A stretch of 64,000 nucleotides of DNA from Elymus sibiricus (GCA_039707655.1 CM077667.1:157708642-157772641); one strand, 5' to 3'; positions 24,692 to 36,878 are shown, counted from the first letter of the stretch. Numbers and translations: made by a program. Notes: a model not told the origin generated them from the sequence alone.

Positions 24692-24712
24692 TTTGGCACG
24701 CCAGGTAGGGGG
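24692..24712 (+). promoter_or_regulatory. Primer-binding region of element C
   Basis: tttggcacgccaggtaggg immediately after the LTR. The same kind of sequence follows the 5' LTR in many grass Tat elements. I cannot assign the priming tRNA with confidence. Confidence 0.55.
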
Positions 24713-24767
24713 CGTGTCGGAGCTCCCCCGCTCGCGGCAACAACCAAGCCCCGGTTCGGCAATTCCA

Positions 24768-25027
24768 TGGCGGGTGAGGTCCCCGACGCTGGCCGGCCCC
24801 TGGTGCGCGATGGCACCGGGACACGCAGGGCCGGCCCCATGGTCGCCTGCATCCTCGGTGGGTCGTAGGCGCCATCCTCCGGCCGCCAAGTCAAGCGTTT
24901 TCTACGCCATGTAGGAGCGGTTCGGCCGCGGCCCGAGCCCGCGCCGCACCGCGCATGGCCGGAGGACGACATCACCTTCGGCCCCGACAACTACCCCAAG
25001 ACGACGGCAACCGCTGGGACGCTCCCC
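24768..25027 (+). pseudogene. Remnant gag leader of element C
   Basis: A short frame starts at ATG 24768 (MAGEVPDAGRPLV) and stops at TAG 24867. Within 200 bp the sequence is already protease-proximal (DDITFGPDNYP). A normal gag of one to two kilobases, including a CCHC zinc knuckle, is missing, so gag is almost completely deleted. The element could not have packaged its own RNA in this state. Confidence 0.5.
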
Positions 25028-26701
25028 ATGTTGTGCACGCCAACCATACGCGGCATGGCCGTCTCCAAGACTCTCATAGACGGTTGCGCCGGCCTCAACG
25101 TCATTTCCGTGGAGGCCTTCGACGCGCTGCAACTACCCCGTGACCAACTCGCGCCCTCAAGGCCCTTCTTTGGGGTGGCCGGTGGATCCGTCGCCCCCAT
25201 GGGGCGGGTGCGCCTCCCCGTCACCTTCGGCACCCGCTCCAACTTCAGCACCGAGCAGATCGACTTCGACGTCGCCCACATCCACCTTCGGTATAACGCG
25301 ATACTTGGCTACCCCGCCCTCACCTAGTTCATGGCGGCGACGCATCCGGGCTACAACGTCATCAAGATGCCCGGGAGCAGTGGCACCCTCACCGTCATGG
25401 GGTATGTCAAGGACGCGTCCCACGTGCTCAAGCTCTCCTACAAGGTGGCGGCCATGGTGCACACCGGAGCCGGGGACCCCGCGCAGGCCGCGGAGGATCC
25501 TGGGGGTACCCTCGACGTCGCGCCAGTGAAGAAGAGGCAGTTGTTCTCCCAGAGTCGGGCGGAGACTAAGAAGGTGCCGGTGGATGAAGGAAACCCTGGC
25601 TCTACCTTCACCATCGGCGCCGACTTGCCTCAGGATCGGGAGGAGGAGTTGGTAGCCTTCCTCCGAGCGAACAAGGACGCGTTCGCATGGAGCGCCTTCG
25701 ACTTGGTGGGGGTCCCAAGGGACGTGATCGAGCACCACCTCATGGTGTGCCCGAACGCACGCCCGTTAAAGCAAAAGGTAAGGAGGCAAGCTCAAGAGAA
25801 GCAGACGTTCATCGCTCAGGAGGTAGGCAAGCTGAAGGAGGCCGGGGTCATCCGGGAGGTGCGTTACCCGGAGTGGGTGGCCAACCCGGTGGTCGTCCCG
25901 AAGAAAGGCGGGAAGGAGCGTATGTGCGTCGACTTCACGAGCCTCAACAAAGCCTGCCCCCAAGACCCATTCCCGCTGCCGCACATCGATCAGATCGTGG
26001 ACTCCACCGCAGAGTGCAACCTCCTATGCTTCCTGGACGCCTTCTCGGGTTACCATCAGATCAAGATGGCGGTGGAGGACGTTGAGAAGACGGCCTTCCT
26101 CACCTCGTGTGGGGTATTCTGCTTCACGTGTATGCCCTTCGGGCTGCGGAACGCCGGGGCGACGTTCCAGCGACTGATGCACATTGCCCTGGGGCCGCAG
26201 CTCGGGAGGAACGCGGAGGCCTATGTCGACGACATCGTGGTCAAGTCCAGGGCGGCCAAGACCCTGATCGAGGACTTGAAGAAGACATTCGCCAGCCTGA
26301 GGGAAGTGAACCTGAAGCTCAACCCAGAGAAGTGCGTCTTCGGGGTCCCCTCGGGCAAGCTGCTCGGCTTCCTGGTATCACACCGGGGAATCGAGGCGAA
26401 CCCAGAAAAGGTCAAGGCCATAAACAAGATGAGCTCGCCCCAGACCCTCAAGGAAATGCAAAAATTGGCGGGATGCGTGACCTCATTGGGGCGTTTCATA
26501 TCCAAGCTGGGCGAGTGGGCCCTGCCGTTCTTCAAGATCATGAAAAGGAAGGGCCCTTTCGAATGGACCCCGGAGGCAGACGCGGCCTTCGAGGAGCTCA
26601 AGCAGTATCTCACGAGCCCGCCGGTGATGGTGGCGCCTCGTCCTCGGGAGCCCCTGCTGCTATACCTGGCTGCCACCCCCACTCCGCCAGCACTGCATTG
26701 A
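25028..26701 (+). pseudogene. Protease and reverse transcriptase of element C
   Basis: Protease: TLIDGCAGLNVIS (25068-25110) holds the active-site Asp, but the usual small residue after Gly is Cys; NAILGYPAL closes the domain. A TAG at 25325-25327 follows, with the same frame resuming at once. Reverse transcriptase: PVVVPKKGGKERMCVDF, the catalytic motif YVDDIVV (26221-26241, intact) and LLGFLVSHRGIEANPEK. RT copies element RNA into DNA. A frameshift near 26690 ends this frame at TGA 26699-26701, inside the first RNase H domain. Apart from these two breaks the domain looks complete. Confidence 0.88.
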
Positions 26702-27741
26702 TGGTAGTCAGGAAGGAGCGAGCCGACACACGCACCGTAATCACGGGCGCCGACGGGTCCCCAAACCAGGAGCAAGGGGGCTCGCAGGATTCCGAGGAGC
26801 CCATTGCTCCCCAAGCCGGAGCACCAGAGGCACTCAACACTCAGGAGGCCCCAGCCGCTCCGACGGCCCTTCAAGCATCCGACCCTCATGAGGCCCCTGC
26901 CGCACCGGCGGCCCCCGAGGCGCTCAGGCCTCTTGGGCATGCCACGGAACAGGACGCCGCAGGGGACCTTGCCCTCGTCAGCCACCCGGTGTACTTCGTC
27001 AGCACCGTGCTGCGGGACGCGCGCTCGTGCTACCCCATGCAACAGAAGCTCCTCCTAGCACTCCTTGTCGCCTCGAGGAAACTGGGCCACTACTTCCAGG
27101 GACACCCCATCAAGGTCGTCTCTGCCTACCCCCTGGAGAAGATCCTGCGCAAACCCAACGCTGCGGGAAGGGTCGCCGAATGGAACATCGAGCTGCAGGC
27201 CTTCAACATAGAGTTCAGCACGACCAGGGTCATCAAGGGGGCAGCCCTGGCGGACTTCGTGGCTGAGTGGACAGACGCTCCGGACCGGGGGCTAGACGGG
27301 AGTCAGTCCCTCGCCCCTGGCGATGAGACACCCGAGGGGTGGATCATGCATTTCGACGGGGCCTTCACGCGTAGGGGAGCAGGGGCTGGGGTCGTGCTTA
27401 CTTCCCCGACAGGCGACAAGCTCAGTTACGCTGTGCAGCTCTGTTTCCAGCATGGAGAGAAGGTTTCCAACAACATCGCGGAGTACGAGGGCCTCATCGC
27501 CGGCCTCAAGGCGGCGGCGGCCTTGGGGGTTCGGTGCCTCACCGTCATGGGCGACTCCCAGCTCCTCGTCAACTTCTCCAACAAAGAGTATACACCCAAG
27601 GACGAGCACATGGAGGCATATTTGGAAGAGGTACGTAAGATCGAAAAACGTTTTCAGGGCTTGGAGTTGCAGCACATTCCACGCGGCGCGAACAAGGAAG
27701 CCGACGAAATCGCCAAGAGGGCCTCGCGCCGTGAGCCCTAG
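26702..27741 (+). pseudogene. RNase H region of element C
   Basis: In the second frame. It opens with an Ala/Pro/Glu-rich insertion (26720-26970, motifs such as EAPAAP) splitting the first RNase H, which resumes at PVYFVSTVLRDARSCYP. The second RNase H shows MHFDGAFTRRGAGAG (first Asp), NNIAEYEGLIAGLKAA (Glu), VMGDSQLLV (Asp) and NKEADEIAKRA. A second RNase H is the hallmark of Tat/Ogre elements. The frame ends at TAG 27739-27741, yet reading continues in the same frame into the integrase. Confidence 0.86.
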
Positions 27742-29151
27742 GAGCCGGGCGTCTTCGAGGAGCGGCTCTTCAACCCTTCTACGGCGCCACCCAACGAAGA
27801 TCTGGCACTGCGGAATGAGGAGCTCCCCCCAGTACCGCTCTCGGGGGCTCCGGACTGTGGCCAGGCCTCAGGAGCCCGGCTGCTCCTGGCCATGGAGCCT
27901 CAGACCGACAGCTGGATGCAGGAGATCAAGGCGTACCTACTCCATGGCACGTTACCGGAAAAGGAGGAAGACGCGGAGCGCATGGCGCGGCAGGCCATGG
28001 CCTACTGCATGCTCGACGGCGACTTGTACCGTAGGTGCCCAAACGGCGTCGCCCTGCGGTACATCTCCAAGGAGCAAGGGTGTGAGTTGTTGGCCGACAT
28101 CCACGGAGGAGACTGCGGGCATCACTCCTCTTCGCGCACCCTTACAGGGAAGGCGTTCCGATCAGGCTTCTACTGGCCCTCGGCGCTTGACGACGCCGTC
28201 GAGCTGGTCCGGTCTTGCCAGGCCTGCCAGTTTCATGCCAAGCAGATTCACCAGCCCGCGTAGGGCCTCCAGACCATCCCGCTCTCCTGGCCCTTTGCGG
28301 TTTGGGGGCTGGACATACTGGGGCCCTTCCCGTGGGTTGTTGGCGGGTACCGCTACCTATACGTCGCCATCGACAAGTTCACCAAATGGGCGGAGGTGGA
28401 GCCCGTGCGCACCATCCCGGCCGGGTCGGCCGTCAAGTTCATCAAGGACCTTGTAAGCCGTTTCTACGTCCCCAACCGCATCATCACCGACAACAGTTCG
28501 CAGTTCACAAGTAACCTCTTCAAGACCTATTGCGCTAACCTTGGAACGTAGATATGCTACGCCTCGCTAGCACACCCCAGGAGCAACGGCCAGGCGGAGC
28601 GCGCCAACGCGGAAGTCCTGCGGGGCCTCAAGACAAGGAGCTTCAAGAAGAAGCTGGAGGCTTGCGGCAGGGGTTGGGTCGACGAGCTCCAGTCCGTGCT
28701 GTGGTCCATCCGCACCACCATGACTAAGCCCACCGGTGAAACCCCGTTCTTCCTCGTCTACAGAGCCGAAGCAGTCCTCCCCCATGAGGTCAAACACTGC
28801 TCCCCGCGGGTCTTGGCATTCGATGAGGAGTGTCAGGACGCCGCGGGGGGAATGGATCTGGTGCTTGGGGAGGAAGCGCGTTGCCGGGCCTCGCTCCGAG
28901 CTGTGAGGTATCAGCAAGCGCTGCGGCGCTACCACTGCCGTCATATCCGCTCCAGGACCCTTGAAGTCGGAGACCTTGTCCTGAGGCAGGTTCTCTCCAG
29001 GGAGGGCTTGCACAAGCTCTCGCCCATGTGGGAGGGCCTGTTCAAGGTCGCTCATGTCTCCAGGCCTGGCGCCGTGCGCCTGGAGACTCAGGACAGGGTC
29101 CCCATCCAGAATGCCTGGAACATTCAGCACCTCCGGAAGTTCTACCCGTGA
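27742..29151 (+). pseudogene. Integrase of element C
   Basis: Zinc-binding N-terminus with HH...CQAC (28120-28235), then TAG 28261-28263, the catalytic core WGLDILGPF (28310), IITDNSSQF (28480), TAG 28549-28551, and NGQAERANAEV (Glu, 28583-28615). It continues with VLWSIRTTMTKPTGETPFF and a basic C-terminal region ending IQHLRKFYP and TGA at 29149-29151. All three catalytic acidic residues are present. The only breaks are the TAG codons; frame is kept throughout. No chromodomain, as expected for Tat. Confidence 0.87.
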
Positions 29152-29670
29152 CACTCTCACGAAATAATGAGTGGGCTGTATACGCCCGGAGCCCCCCGAG
29201 GACGCGGAGGGGTTCCTCCCACGCAACGTGGCAGCCACAGCTCCGCGCTGGCAGAGAAGTCAACACTGCCCCCCAATGGCTATGCCCATGCAATGTGGAT
29301 GCCCTACGCTCAGCGCTGGGGGAAGACGAAGACTAGTCTAGGTGCCGGACGCGGTTGTTATTTGCTTTTCTCGTGTTTAGATTCGCCAACCTTTCTGGAA
29401 CAAAACTCAGGGTTTTTCCAAATCATGTTTTAAAGGAAAGGGTTAGAGATTTGTTTTCATCGCCATTTCTTATGTTGGTTTCTGTTTCTTCGGGTCGAGC
29501 ACTTGCTTGCTCCCCTCCCCCTCGTACCCCGTGAGCGGGGGCTGGGGGCACGGTGCTCGCACCTCGCCAAGGCCTTGGCACCCGGATCCTCGCGTGGTAC
29601 TCACGGATGAGTCAACAGGCGCATGCCACCTCGTACTCACTCGGGGGCTCCACTCACGGCCCGACACCGT
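29152..29670 (+). other. 3' untranslated stretch of element C
   Basis: Between the end of pol and the 3' tandem repeats. I see no domain, antisense gene or polypurine tract. The texture (cggagccccccgaggac, actcgggggctcc) is like other Tat 3' regions. Confidence 0.5.
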
Positions 29671-30315
29671 CTTGGAACCTTGGGAGGCCTGCCCCTCCCG
29701 GGACAGGGAACAAAATTTTCTTTAGGAGCCGCTTGAGCATCAAAGGGGGCTCCTGAGCATCACGCCTCAGGATCCTTGCCAGTCGTAAAGCCACCCGCCC
29801 CTTGATGCCGTCCTTGGCGATCCGGTCGGCATCAAGGGTGTCAGGGCCTCGCCTCGTAGGGTGCGTCCAGGCGGACTGGACGTACCCTACGGCGGTAGGG
29901 AAATGTGTGGGACTGGGACCTGCCGACGCAGAGCTACAGGAGCGTCAACTCGGAGCCTCGGGAGGCCTGCCCCTCCCGGGATAGGAAGCAAAATCTTCGG
30001 GAGCCGCTTGAGCGTCAAAGGGGGCTCCTAAGCATCGCGCCTCAGGAGCCTTACCGGTCGTAAAGCCACCCGCCCTTGATGCCGTCCTTGGTGATCCGGT
30101 TGGCATCAAGGGTGTCGGGGCCTCGCCTCGTAGGGTGCGTCCAGGCGGACTGGACGTACCCTACGGCGGTAGGGAAATGTGCGGGACTGGGACCTGCCGA
30201 CGTAGAGCTGCTTGAGCATCGAAGGGGGCTCCTGAGCATCACGCCTCAGGAGCCTTACTGGTCGTAAAGCCACTCGCCCCTTGATGCCGTCCTTGGTGAT
30301 CCGATCGGCATCAAG
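29671..30315 (+). repeat. Tandem repeat in the 3' region of element C (about 275 bp unit)
   Basis: Two full units and a partial third. Landmarks: cttgag(c/t)atc-aaagggggctcc at about 29732, 30008 and 30211; gatgccgtccttggcgatcc at 29805 and 30079. Unit 1 to 2 is about 275 bp; unit 2 lacks about 73 bp at its end. Each unit holds an inverted pair, gtagggtgcgtccag against ctggacgtaccctac. The array stops at cggcatcaag where LTR-like sequence begins. Confidence 0.85.
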
Positions 30316-33013
30316 TGTGGCACCCTGATTTTTGGCAAATTTTTCTTTTCAAAATCTTTTTGGTTTATCTGCAAACATGGTTGATTTTTAAGCTTTTCAA
30401 TTGATTTGGATCTTTGAATCTTTTCCCAAGCAACCCAAAACTGTCATTCCCTTGCCAAAACCTTTCCAAACCTCTCTTGGATCAATTTCCCAATATTCAA
30501 TCTTTTCCAATAATCCTTTTCTCTATTTGGGAAATTAGGTCATCACTATGGGTTGTGAAGCAACCTATAGTTTGTATGATCAATAAATTCCCAAAGTTTT
30601 CCCACATCTTCTCATCATCATATGATTCCATAATATCCAAAAATATTCCCTTGAGCAATGCAAAATTTTGGCCAGAAATATTATTTCTTTTCTGACCAGA
30701 ATTTGTGCATTGTGAAGCAACCCCATTTTTCCTAGCTCAGAAAATTCTCATTTAATTCCCCAAACTCCTAGGGATCCTATCTAGCCCCAATATCCAAAAA
30801 CATCATCTAGTTCAGTACAAATTTTGAGCAGCAGGACTCTGCCAAGTTTCTGCTTATTTTGAACCTTTGTGAAGGAAGTACAAGCTAGGGGTGCACAATT
30901 GATCTACAATTTTTATGGCATGTGTGCACTACCAAGTAACTCCTCTACACCAAGTTTCATCATTTGGACAGCAACTATGAGAGTGCCACAAGCTCATTTT
31001 GATTCTGGACCAGAATGGTGGATTTCAAAGGAACCATGTTCATTTCTTCTTCAAACTTTCTCAAATTTTGCCAGTCTGTAGTCCTTCCAACCTTGATAAC
31101 CCTAGACATCTCCATTGGCCCCATCTCTATCCCATTTCTTCTCCAGAACCTCCCCAAGTTGGCAGACAGAAACTGTTGGTGAAGCTACCTCTCATCTCAG
31201 TGGCTTACTGGGCAAGCTAGTGCCACGAGGAGGTTCCAGAGTGCAAGGACAGCACTCCAGACACGGCCCGGCAGGCCAGCTCGTGCCGCGTGTGCCCGTG
31301 CACATGGTGACCGCGTAGCCAGCCTGCCAAAACCGCGCTCTGGGCGCCGGCAGGCTCGGGTCTCGTCGGAGGTAGACAACCGCGTCACCGTACGTTGTCC
31401 TAGCATGCCGACATCGTCGTTGCCCTTCACCTGGACCCTCCAGACCCTTCCCCCTCGCCGGAATCGCCATCGGTGGCCGCCACGGCGCTCGGGCACTGTG
31501 ATGCCCGTGCAGCCACAGTGAGCAAGCGGGCCGTCGTCTTCCTCGCGAACCGTCGCTTCGCCATTCAATGCGTCTGCCTTCTTCCATCGCGTCGCCGCTC
31601 TCGGACAGCCAGCTGGCCGTCCTTGCCCCGGCGACGTGGCCGCAGCTCCGGCCGCTCTAGAGAGCTCGGACACCTTCGCCTCCCGCCTATTTAAGGCCGC
31701 GTCCAGCCTCTCCGAGCTCCTCACCTCTCCCCCTCCACCTTCAATTGGCCTCCTGAGGAGCGAGCCACGGCCGGGAGGCCCTCTGACCTCGAAATCTCAC
31801 CGGAGCTCCGCCGTCTGTAGCCGCCTCGCCTCCAGCATCCTCCGCTCCACCTCCGACCCAATCGACCTCACCCTCGACCTCAGGGCACTCCCCTGGTGCT
31901 CCTTGACCTCTTGCCCAAGCCAGTCATCGCCGGATTCGCCTTCTCCGACAACCACCCGAACGCTGCCGCCGCCAGAGAGGAAGGGGACGACGCCGTCCGG
32001 CCATCTCCAGCCACGCTGTGGGTACGTGCGTATTCGTCTTCGAGCGCCTGATCCATTCCCCTCAACTCCGAGCGCCGCCGCCGTCTCTGTCGCCGGCGAC
32101 CGTCGCCGGAGCCCCGCCCCCCCTCTGTTCCCTGCTCTCTCTCTCTGTTTTAAAAGGGCCGACCCCACCCGTCAGCGGCTCAGCCCGCGCGCGCGAAGGG
32201 GTAAGTGGAGGCGTATTCCGAAAATACGCCATCGACGTGGCCCGCTGGAGATTTTCTGATTTTTTGTTTAAATTCATTTTTATTCAGAATTTTGACCAGA
32301 CTTTGACCTTGAATAACTTCTTATTTATAACCCCAATTCAGTTAATTCTTTTTGCATTATTTTGGTATTGAATCCCTTTAATTTCTTTCCAAGTTTGGTG
32401 TTTTTATCATATCCACAGAATATTTGGCTAACAAAAATGCATTATGTGACACTTTCAATTGCATTTTGAAAACAATTTCAGAAGGAAACTTTGGTGATTT
32501 TGAAGACAAGGAGTGTTTGAACCACCCAACAGAGCAAGGCAAGCCATGATACCCATTTTATGTAGCATTTCCATAGCATTGCATACTTTCATACATTATG
32601 CCTATTTATTTGCTATAGGTTAATTCATAGTAAATTATTTAAATACTTAGAGGCTTATTGTGATGAACCACTATATTTGAAATCAACTTAGTGGTTGATA
32701 TTGAGTCACCTATCTGGGCTTAACCGTGCAACCACATTTGCCGGTATGGGACGGCCTTGACTTGGTTTGATTGCATGCTCTTTCACCGGTACCTCCAAAG
32801 AGGGAGGGTTATGCACGCGCGCTACCCTGATCAGGTAGGCGGTGATAACCCTGTGAGCCAGTTGAGTATTGTGCCGGCGTCCCCATTTGGGACAGTTTAG
32901 TTTGGCCACGACGGTGGCAGGTGTCATGAGGACACAGGGGCCACCCAGGGCAGGCCTCCGGGGGAGGATGAATGCCGGTGGTACAAGGGAAGAGCCACGG
33001 GTCAGACAGGTTT
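30316..33013 (+). mobile_element. LTR-like sequence of another Gypsy element, 3'-truncated
   Basis: Begins TGTGGCACCCTGA at the break with element C. Its layout parallels the chromovirus LTR downstream: AT-rich first part, GC-rich middle with a TATA-like box (tatttaag, 31688-31695), then an AT-rich part and a GC-rich tail. No pol domain is found. Long GC-rich frames in 31200-32260 on both strands look like composition artefacts. It ends at ggttt where the chromovirus LTR starts. Best reading is a long LTR of a related family interrupted or recombined at 33013. Confidence 0.5.
31688..31695 (+). promoter_or_regulatory. TATA-like box in LTR-like sequence
   Basis: tatttaag within ccgcctatttaaggccgcg, followed by a GC-rich, pyrimidine-rich stretch resembling a core promoter and leader. 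Confidence 0.4.
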
Positions 33014-36000
33014 TGTCACACCCTGTGTTTGTATCACTTTACAATGAATGTATTTACAAAATTTGGAACCAATTAAAACTTTTTGAGTGCATGCTTGTTT
33101 GAATTGTTGCTTGTTTGTTTGATTATGTTTGGCACTCTTAGGTTCTACCCCTCTCCATATTCTTCTTCCTTGATCCAAACTTCTTGCCCAATGATCATCC
33201 AAATTCCATCAAGTCACAGATGTCAAATGTGATGATCTTGAAAAGTTTTACCTCAATCCCAATTGATTTGCTTCATCAGAATACTCCAAAACCCTCTCTG
33301 TCCAGATTCAAATTTGAACAACTTTACATTGTGAAGTTTGTCCTTTTGACCTCAAACTTTGTGTGCATGTTCTAAACCACAAATAATGATGCCACACCAA
33401 GTTGTGGATTTGTGGGAGGTGAAATGCATGCCAAGATCTATAGAAATCTGACTCTGTTGATTTCTAGGGTTTCACAAAGTTGCATTGTGAACTTTCTTCA
33501 AAACTCCTCAAACTTGGTGGTCAACCCTATTTCCAACCACCATTTGACCCTGTTAAAACTCATGGCAAGCAAACTCCATTTGCTTAGCCAAACCATCATC
33601 AAACACTTTTTGCCCAGGTGGTAAAAACCTTGTTTGACCCCCTCATCCTGTTCTCCATCACTCCAGATTTTTACCACAGCACCCTAGCATTGCACCTCAC
33701 CCCCAGTAAGAATTTCAAGCCTCAGCTCCATGGTTAAGTAGGGTAAAACCCCAATTTTCACCCCTGCACAGCAAGAATCTCTCTTTCTCTCCCCTTCCCT
33801 CTTATTCTAAGCTACTCCCCAGAGCATCCTATGCCTTTTATCATAATATACTCCCCCTTGGACCCACTGGACAAGGTTGGCCGCGCCCAGGACGCCGTTG
33901 GCATGCCATACACGCGCTCTGGAGCGCGCTACAGTGCCCGACAGCACTGTAGCCGCCGCCCAATCCCCCTCCCCGACCGCCTCGGGCCTCCAAATTGTGT
34001 CCCCCGAGGCCACCTCGGCATCCGGGACACGCTACCCTGTCGGCCCCCTCCTCCTTCTCTCTCCGGCGGCCTCCCCCGCGCGTGCCGACGCCGCCCAGCT
34101 CGGCCAACCGCGAGGCTCGCACGCGCGCGCTCCCCCGCCCCTCTCTCCTCTCCCTCTGGTCGTGGGCGACGCCTAGGAACGCCGCAGACCCGTTCTCTCT
34201 CTCCCCCGAGCCCTCCAGTGAGCACCACGACCTGGCCGGTGCACCACCATTTGGTGGACTCGCGTCCACCTATAAAAAGGCCTCCCCGGCCTCGACTCTG
34301 CCCTCCTCTCGCTTCCTCCTCCCCCCAATCGACCCCCCAGCAGTGCCCCAACCCCTCTCTTCCTGCCTGTGCTCGGGATCGAGCTGAGCCCCGCCGCTCC
34401 TGGTCGTCGTCGATCTCGCGGTAGGGAGCCCTTCCGGTCCCCCTTCTTCTTCAGTTGCTCCTCCCTCACCTCTCTGACCCGTTCCCCGCTCCTCTCCGCT
34501 CGATTTGCAGCTCGGGAAGGGCCCGGTGACCTCCTCCCGATTTCCACCCGCCGCGGATACCTCGTCGCCGGCGACCCCTTGCTCTCCGGCGCTCCCCTCC
34601 ACCTCCAACCGAACGGCGGAAGAACCCCGAGCCCGTTCCTGTGATCGCCAGCCGCCGCCGTGCTCTCTGTTGTCGTCGGTGAGCGCCGCCGTCTCCTGGA
34701 CGGAGGTTGAAGACGGCCCTGGCAAGGGGGGCCCGCTTGTCAGCCTCTGTCTCGCCCGCCTCCCTCTCCCTCTCGCTGGCACTTGGGCCCCGCCCGTTAG
34801 GTTTGAACCTGGCGCGGCGCGGGCACCGGTTCGCCTGCGGGCTGATTGCTCTGGGCCGGCCCAGTTGCGGCCAGATCTGGCCCAGGGCACAGTACCCATT
34901 TTCTTTTTCCATTTTCTGTTAGTTTTTCCAAAAATTCCTCAGGATTAAATAAAAATCCAATGCCCAATATTTTTCCACCATAAATCTTAGAATAATCTGT
35001 AGAATTTAACAGTGCCACTTGTGCATTTTTGTGTAAATGTTTCATGTAGTAGATTTATTTAAAAACTAGTTTTAGTTATTTTCAGCCTCTGTTATAAATG
35101 GTTTTAAAAACCTTTTTAACTCCAAAACCCTAGACAAATATTTTTAGTATTGCTTTTAGTATTTATCAGAATAGGGTAACATTTTTGAAGTGGCTTTTGT
35201 GCTCTGTTTTTGTGTGATGCTTATTTTTGCCCGTTTATTCCGCGACGATAGATTGCGTTGTTGACGAAGGGATTGGACCCGAAGACTTTGAAGGCCCCGA
35301 AGACTTTGTTGAGCCAAGCAAGCAGCCCTTTGACCATGACTATGAAACCTTTTATCGCATGGCATATAGCACTTTATTTCGTTGCATTGATCATGATGAT
35401 GTGGTGACCACTTCGGTGGGATGCCTCCGATACTTTCTTGTTGATACTTGCATCGTGCATGACCCTACCTCCTTATGAGGGTTATGCGGGTGGGAGTAGT
35501 TAGGATGCTAAGTAGTTGCTATGCAAAGTGGGACGGGATATGCAAGGTGATGGAAACAAAAATGATTTCAAAGGCTTTTTCGAAAACCCCGTCGGGTGCC
35601 ACTAATGCCCGAGGGAGATGATGATGAGCTAGGTAACCGCTTGCTAAAGAAGTGGTGTACCGGAGCAAGTGAGTGTGTGTGCTTTTCGAAAACGGATTGG
35701 TGTAAGTTGCGACCGTTATCCCAACCTTACATGTAAGACCACGATACCCCTTATGAGACGGGGCTTTGTTGATTACCTTGGTGGGTACTGGCATAGAGCC
35801 CTCATTACTAGTGGCGGGAGGTGCGTGGTCACTCTCGATACGAGGTGGTGCCAGGTAGGGCGACCATGCGCTATCTTTACAGGCACCGGGCACACCTTTG
35901 TGTTCCTTCATGGATGGTACTGTGTAGAGCAATGCTCGTGTTTGTACATCATGAAGTCACGGACCAACAAGTGGACTCTTTGTTTAGTATCGCTAGGGGA

Positions 36001-36863
36001 AAGGCATTGTTCGGGTGCTTACCTCGGGTACGTGATGTACCGCGAGTCATGGATGACACGAAAGTTCCCCGAGTCTTGTGGGTAAAGTGTGCAACCTCTG
36101 CAGAGTGTAAAACTATTCGAATAGCCGTGTCCACGGTCAAGGACAGTTGGATGACCGCTCTTGTGCTACGTCCAAATGTTTTCACAAACTGGTGTGTGTG
36201 TGTGTTGGTGACAAAGATGGTACTTGAGCTAAGTCCGATGACTTAGCATGACAATTGAGCTAAGTCCGATGACTTAGCATGATGATGAACATGAGATGTT
36301 CAACCCCTACTTATGATGATAACTGAGATTTGCTCACATGAGTACCTGTTAGCAGTTGATGCATGCTTACTCAAGTTACTTGATCATGTCATTGCATTTA
36401 AAAATCAGCTTTCTGCAAAACTTACATACTTAGTGCTATATCATGCATTGTTATACCTTGTTCCACAACTTGGGTTGCTTGCGAGTACATTGAAAGTACT
36501 CATTGGCTTGCCACTGGTTATTTAATTGGCCAGGCACGGAAGAACAGGAATACGGTGAAGAGTTCGTTGGTGACGAACATGCGAACTAGGACGCTTCCCA
36601 GTCAAAATGCCTGTAGGTTTAAGGCAGATGGCATGGGTTCACGCTTTCGATCAAGATTTCCGCTGCTTGTTATGTTTAAGTGTTTGGCCCTTGTGGCCCT
36701 ATCTATGTAAGACTTGCCCTTCATGGTCCTTATTTGTGTAAGACGCTAAATGTGGATGTAAGACTCTTGTTATTCAGCATCTGTGTGTTCAGTGAGCATT
36801 GATCTTTGGGATCACTGTACACGTGCATTCGGTGATCACGACTTATGAGTCGGGGTCCCCACA
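33014..36863 (+). repeat. 5' LTR of the chromovirus (3850 bp)
   Basis: Aligns with 42607-46920 over nearly its whole length, except for the block equivalent to 42791-43247, missing near 33192. Contains a TATA box (tataaaaa, 34271-34278), a GC-rich leader after it, and a 31-bp tandem duplication carrying a hairpin at 36224-36286. Long translations in the GC-rich part are shadows without domains. Confidence 0.92.
34271..34278 (+). promoter_or_regulatory. TATA box of chromovirus 5' LTR
   Basis: tataaaaa in the context cacctataaaaaggcct, conserved in the 3' LTR at 44327-44334. A pyrimidine-rich leader follows. Confidence 0.6.
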
Positions 36864-36865
36864 GA

Positions 36866-36878
36866 GCTGGTATCAGAG
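36866..36878 (+). promoter_or_regulatory. Primer-binding site, initiator tRNA-Met type
   Basis: tggtatcagagcc, two bases after the LTR end. TGGTATCAGAGC is the standard plant sequence complementary to the 3' end of initiator tRNA-Met. Confidence 0.85.

Larger units (their letters stand above)
23783..30315 (+). mobile_element. Tat-lineage Ty3/Gypsy element C, lacking its 3' LTR
   Basis: 5' LTR (23783-24691), primer-binding region, remnant gag, protease-RT-RNase H-integrase (to 29151) and 3' tandem repeats (to 30315). Domain order with integrase after RNase H, and a second RNase H domain, place it in the Tat lineage of Ty3/Gypsy. The five bases before it are caggt. The matching right flank is not found because the 3' LTR was lost where LTR-like sequence begins at 30316. 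Confidence 0.85.

Noticed and set aside
31192..32371. Overlapping long frames on both strands in GC-rich sequence.
   Set aside because: Low-stop composition effect in an LTR-like region; translations are Pro/Arg/Ser-rich without domains.
33831..34948. Long frames in the GC-rich part of the chromovirus LTRs (also 43858-44978).
   Set aside because: They lie downstream of the LTR TATA box in noncoding leader, overlap on both strands, and carry no recognisable domain.
35227..36246. Frames of 70-140 codons in the last part of the 5' LTR (repeated at 45282-46268).
   Set aside because: Present in both LTRs with differing stops; no motif; LTR sequence is a sufficient explanation.
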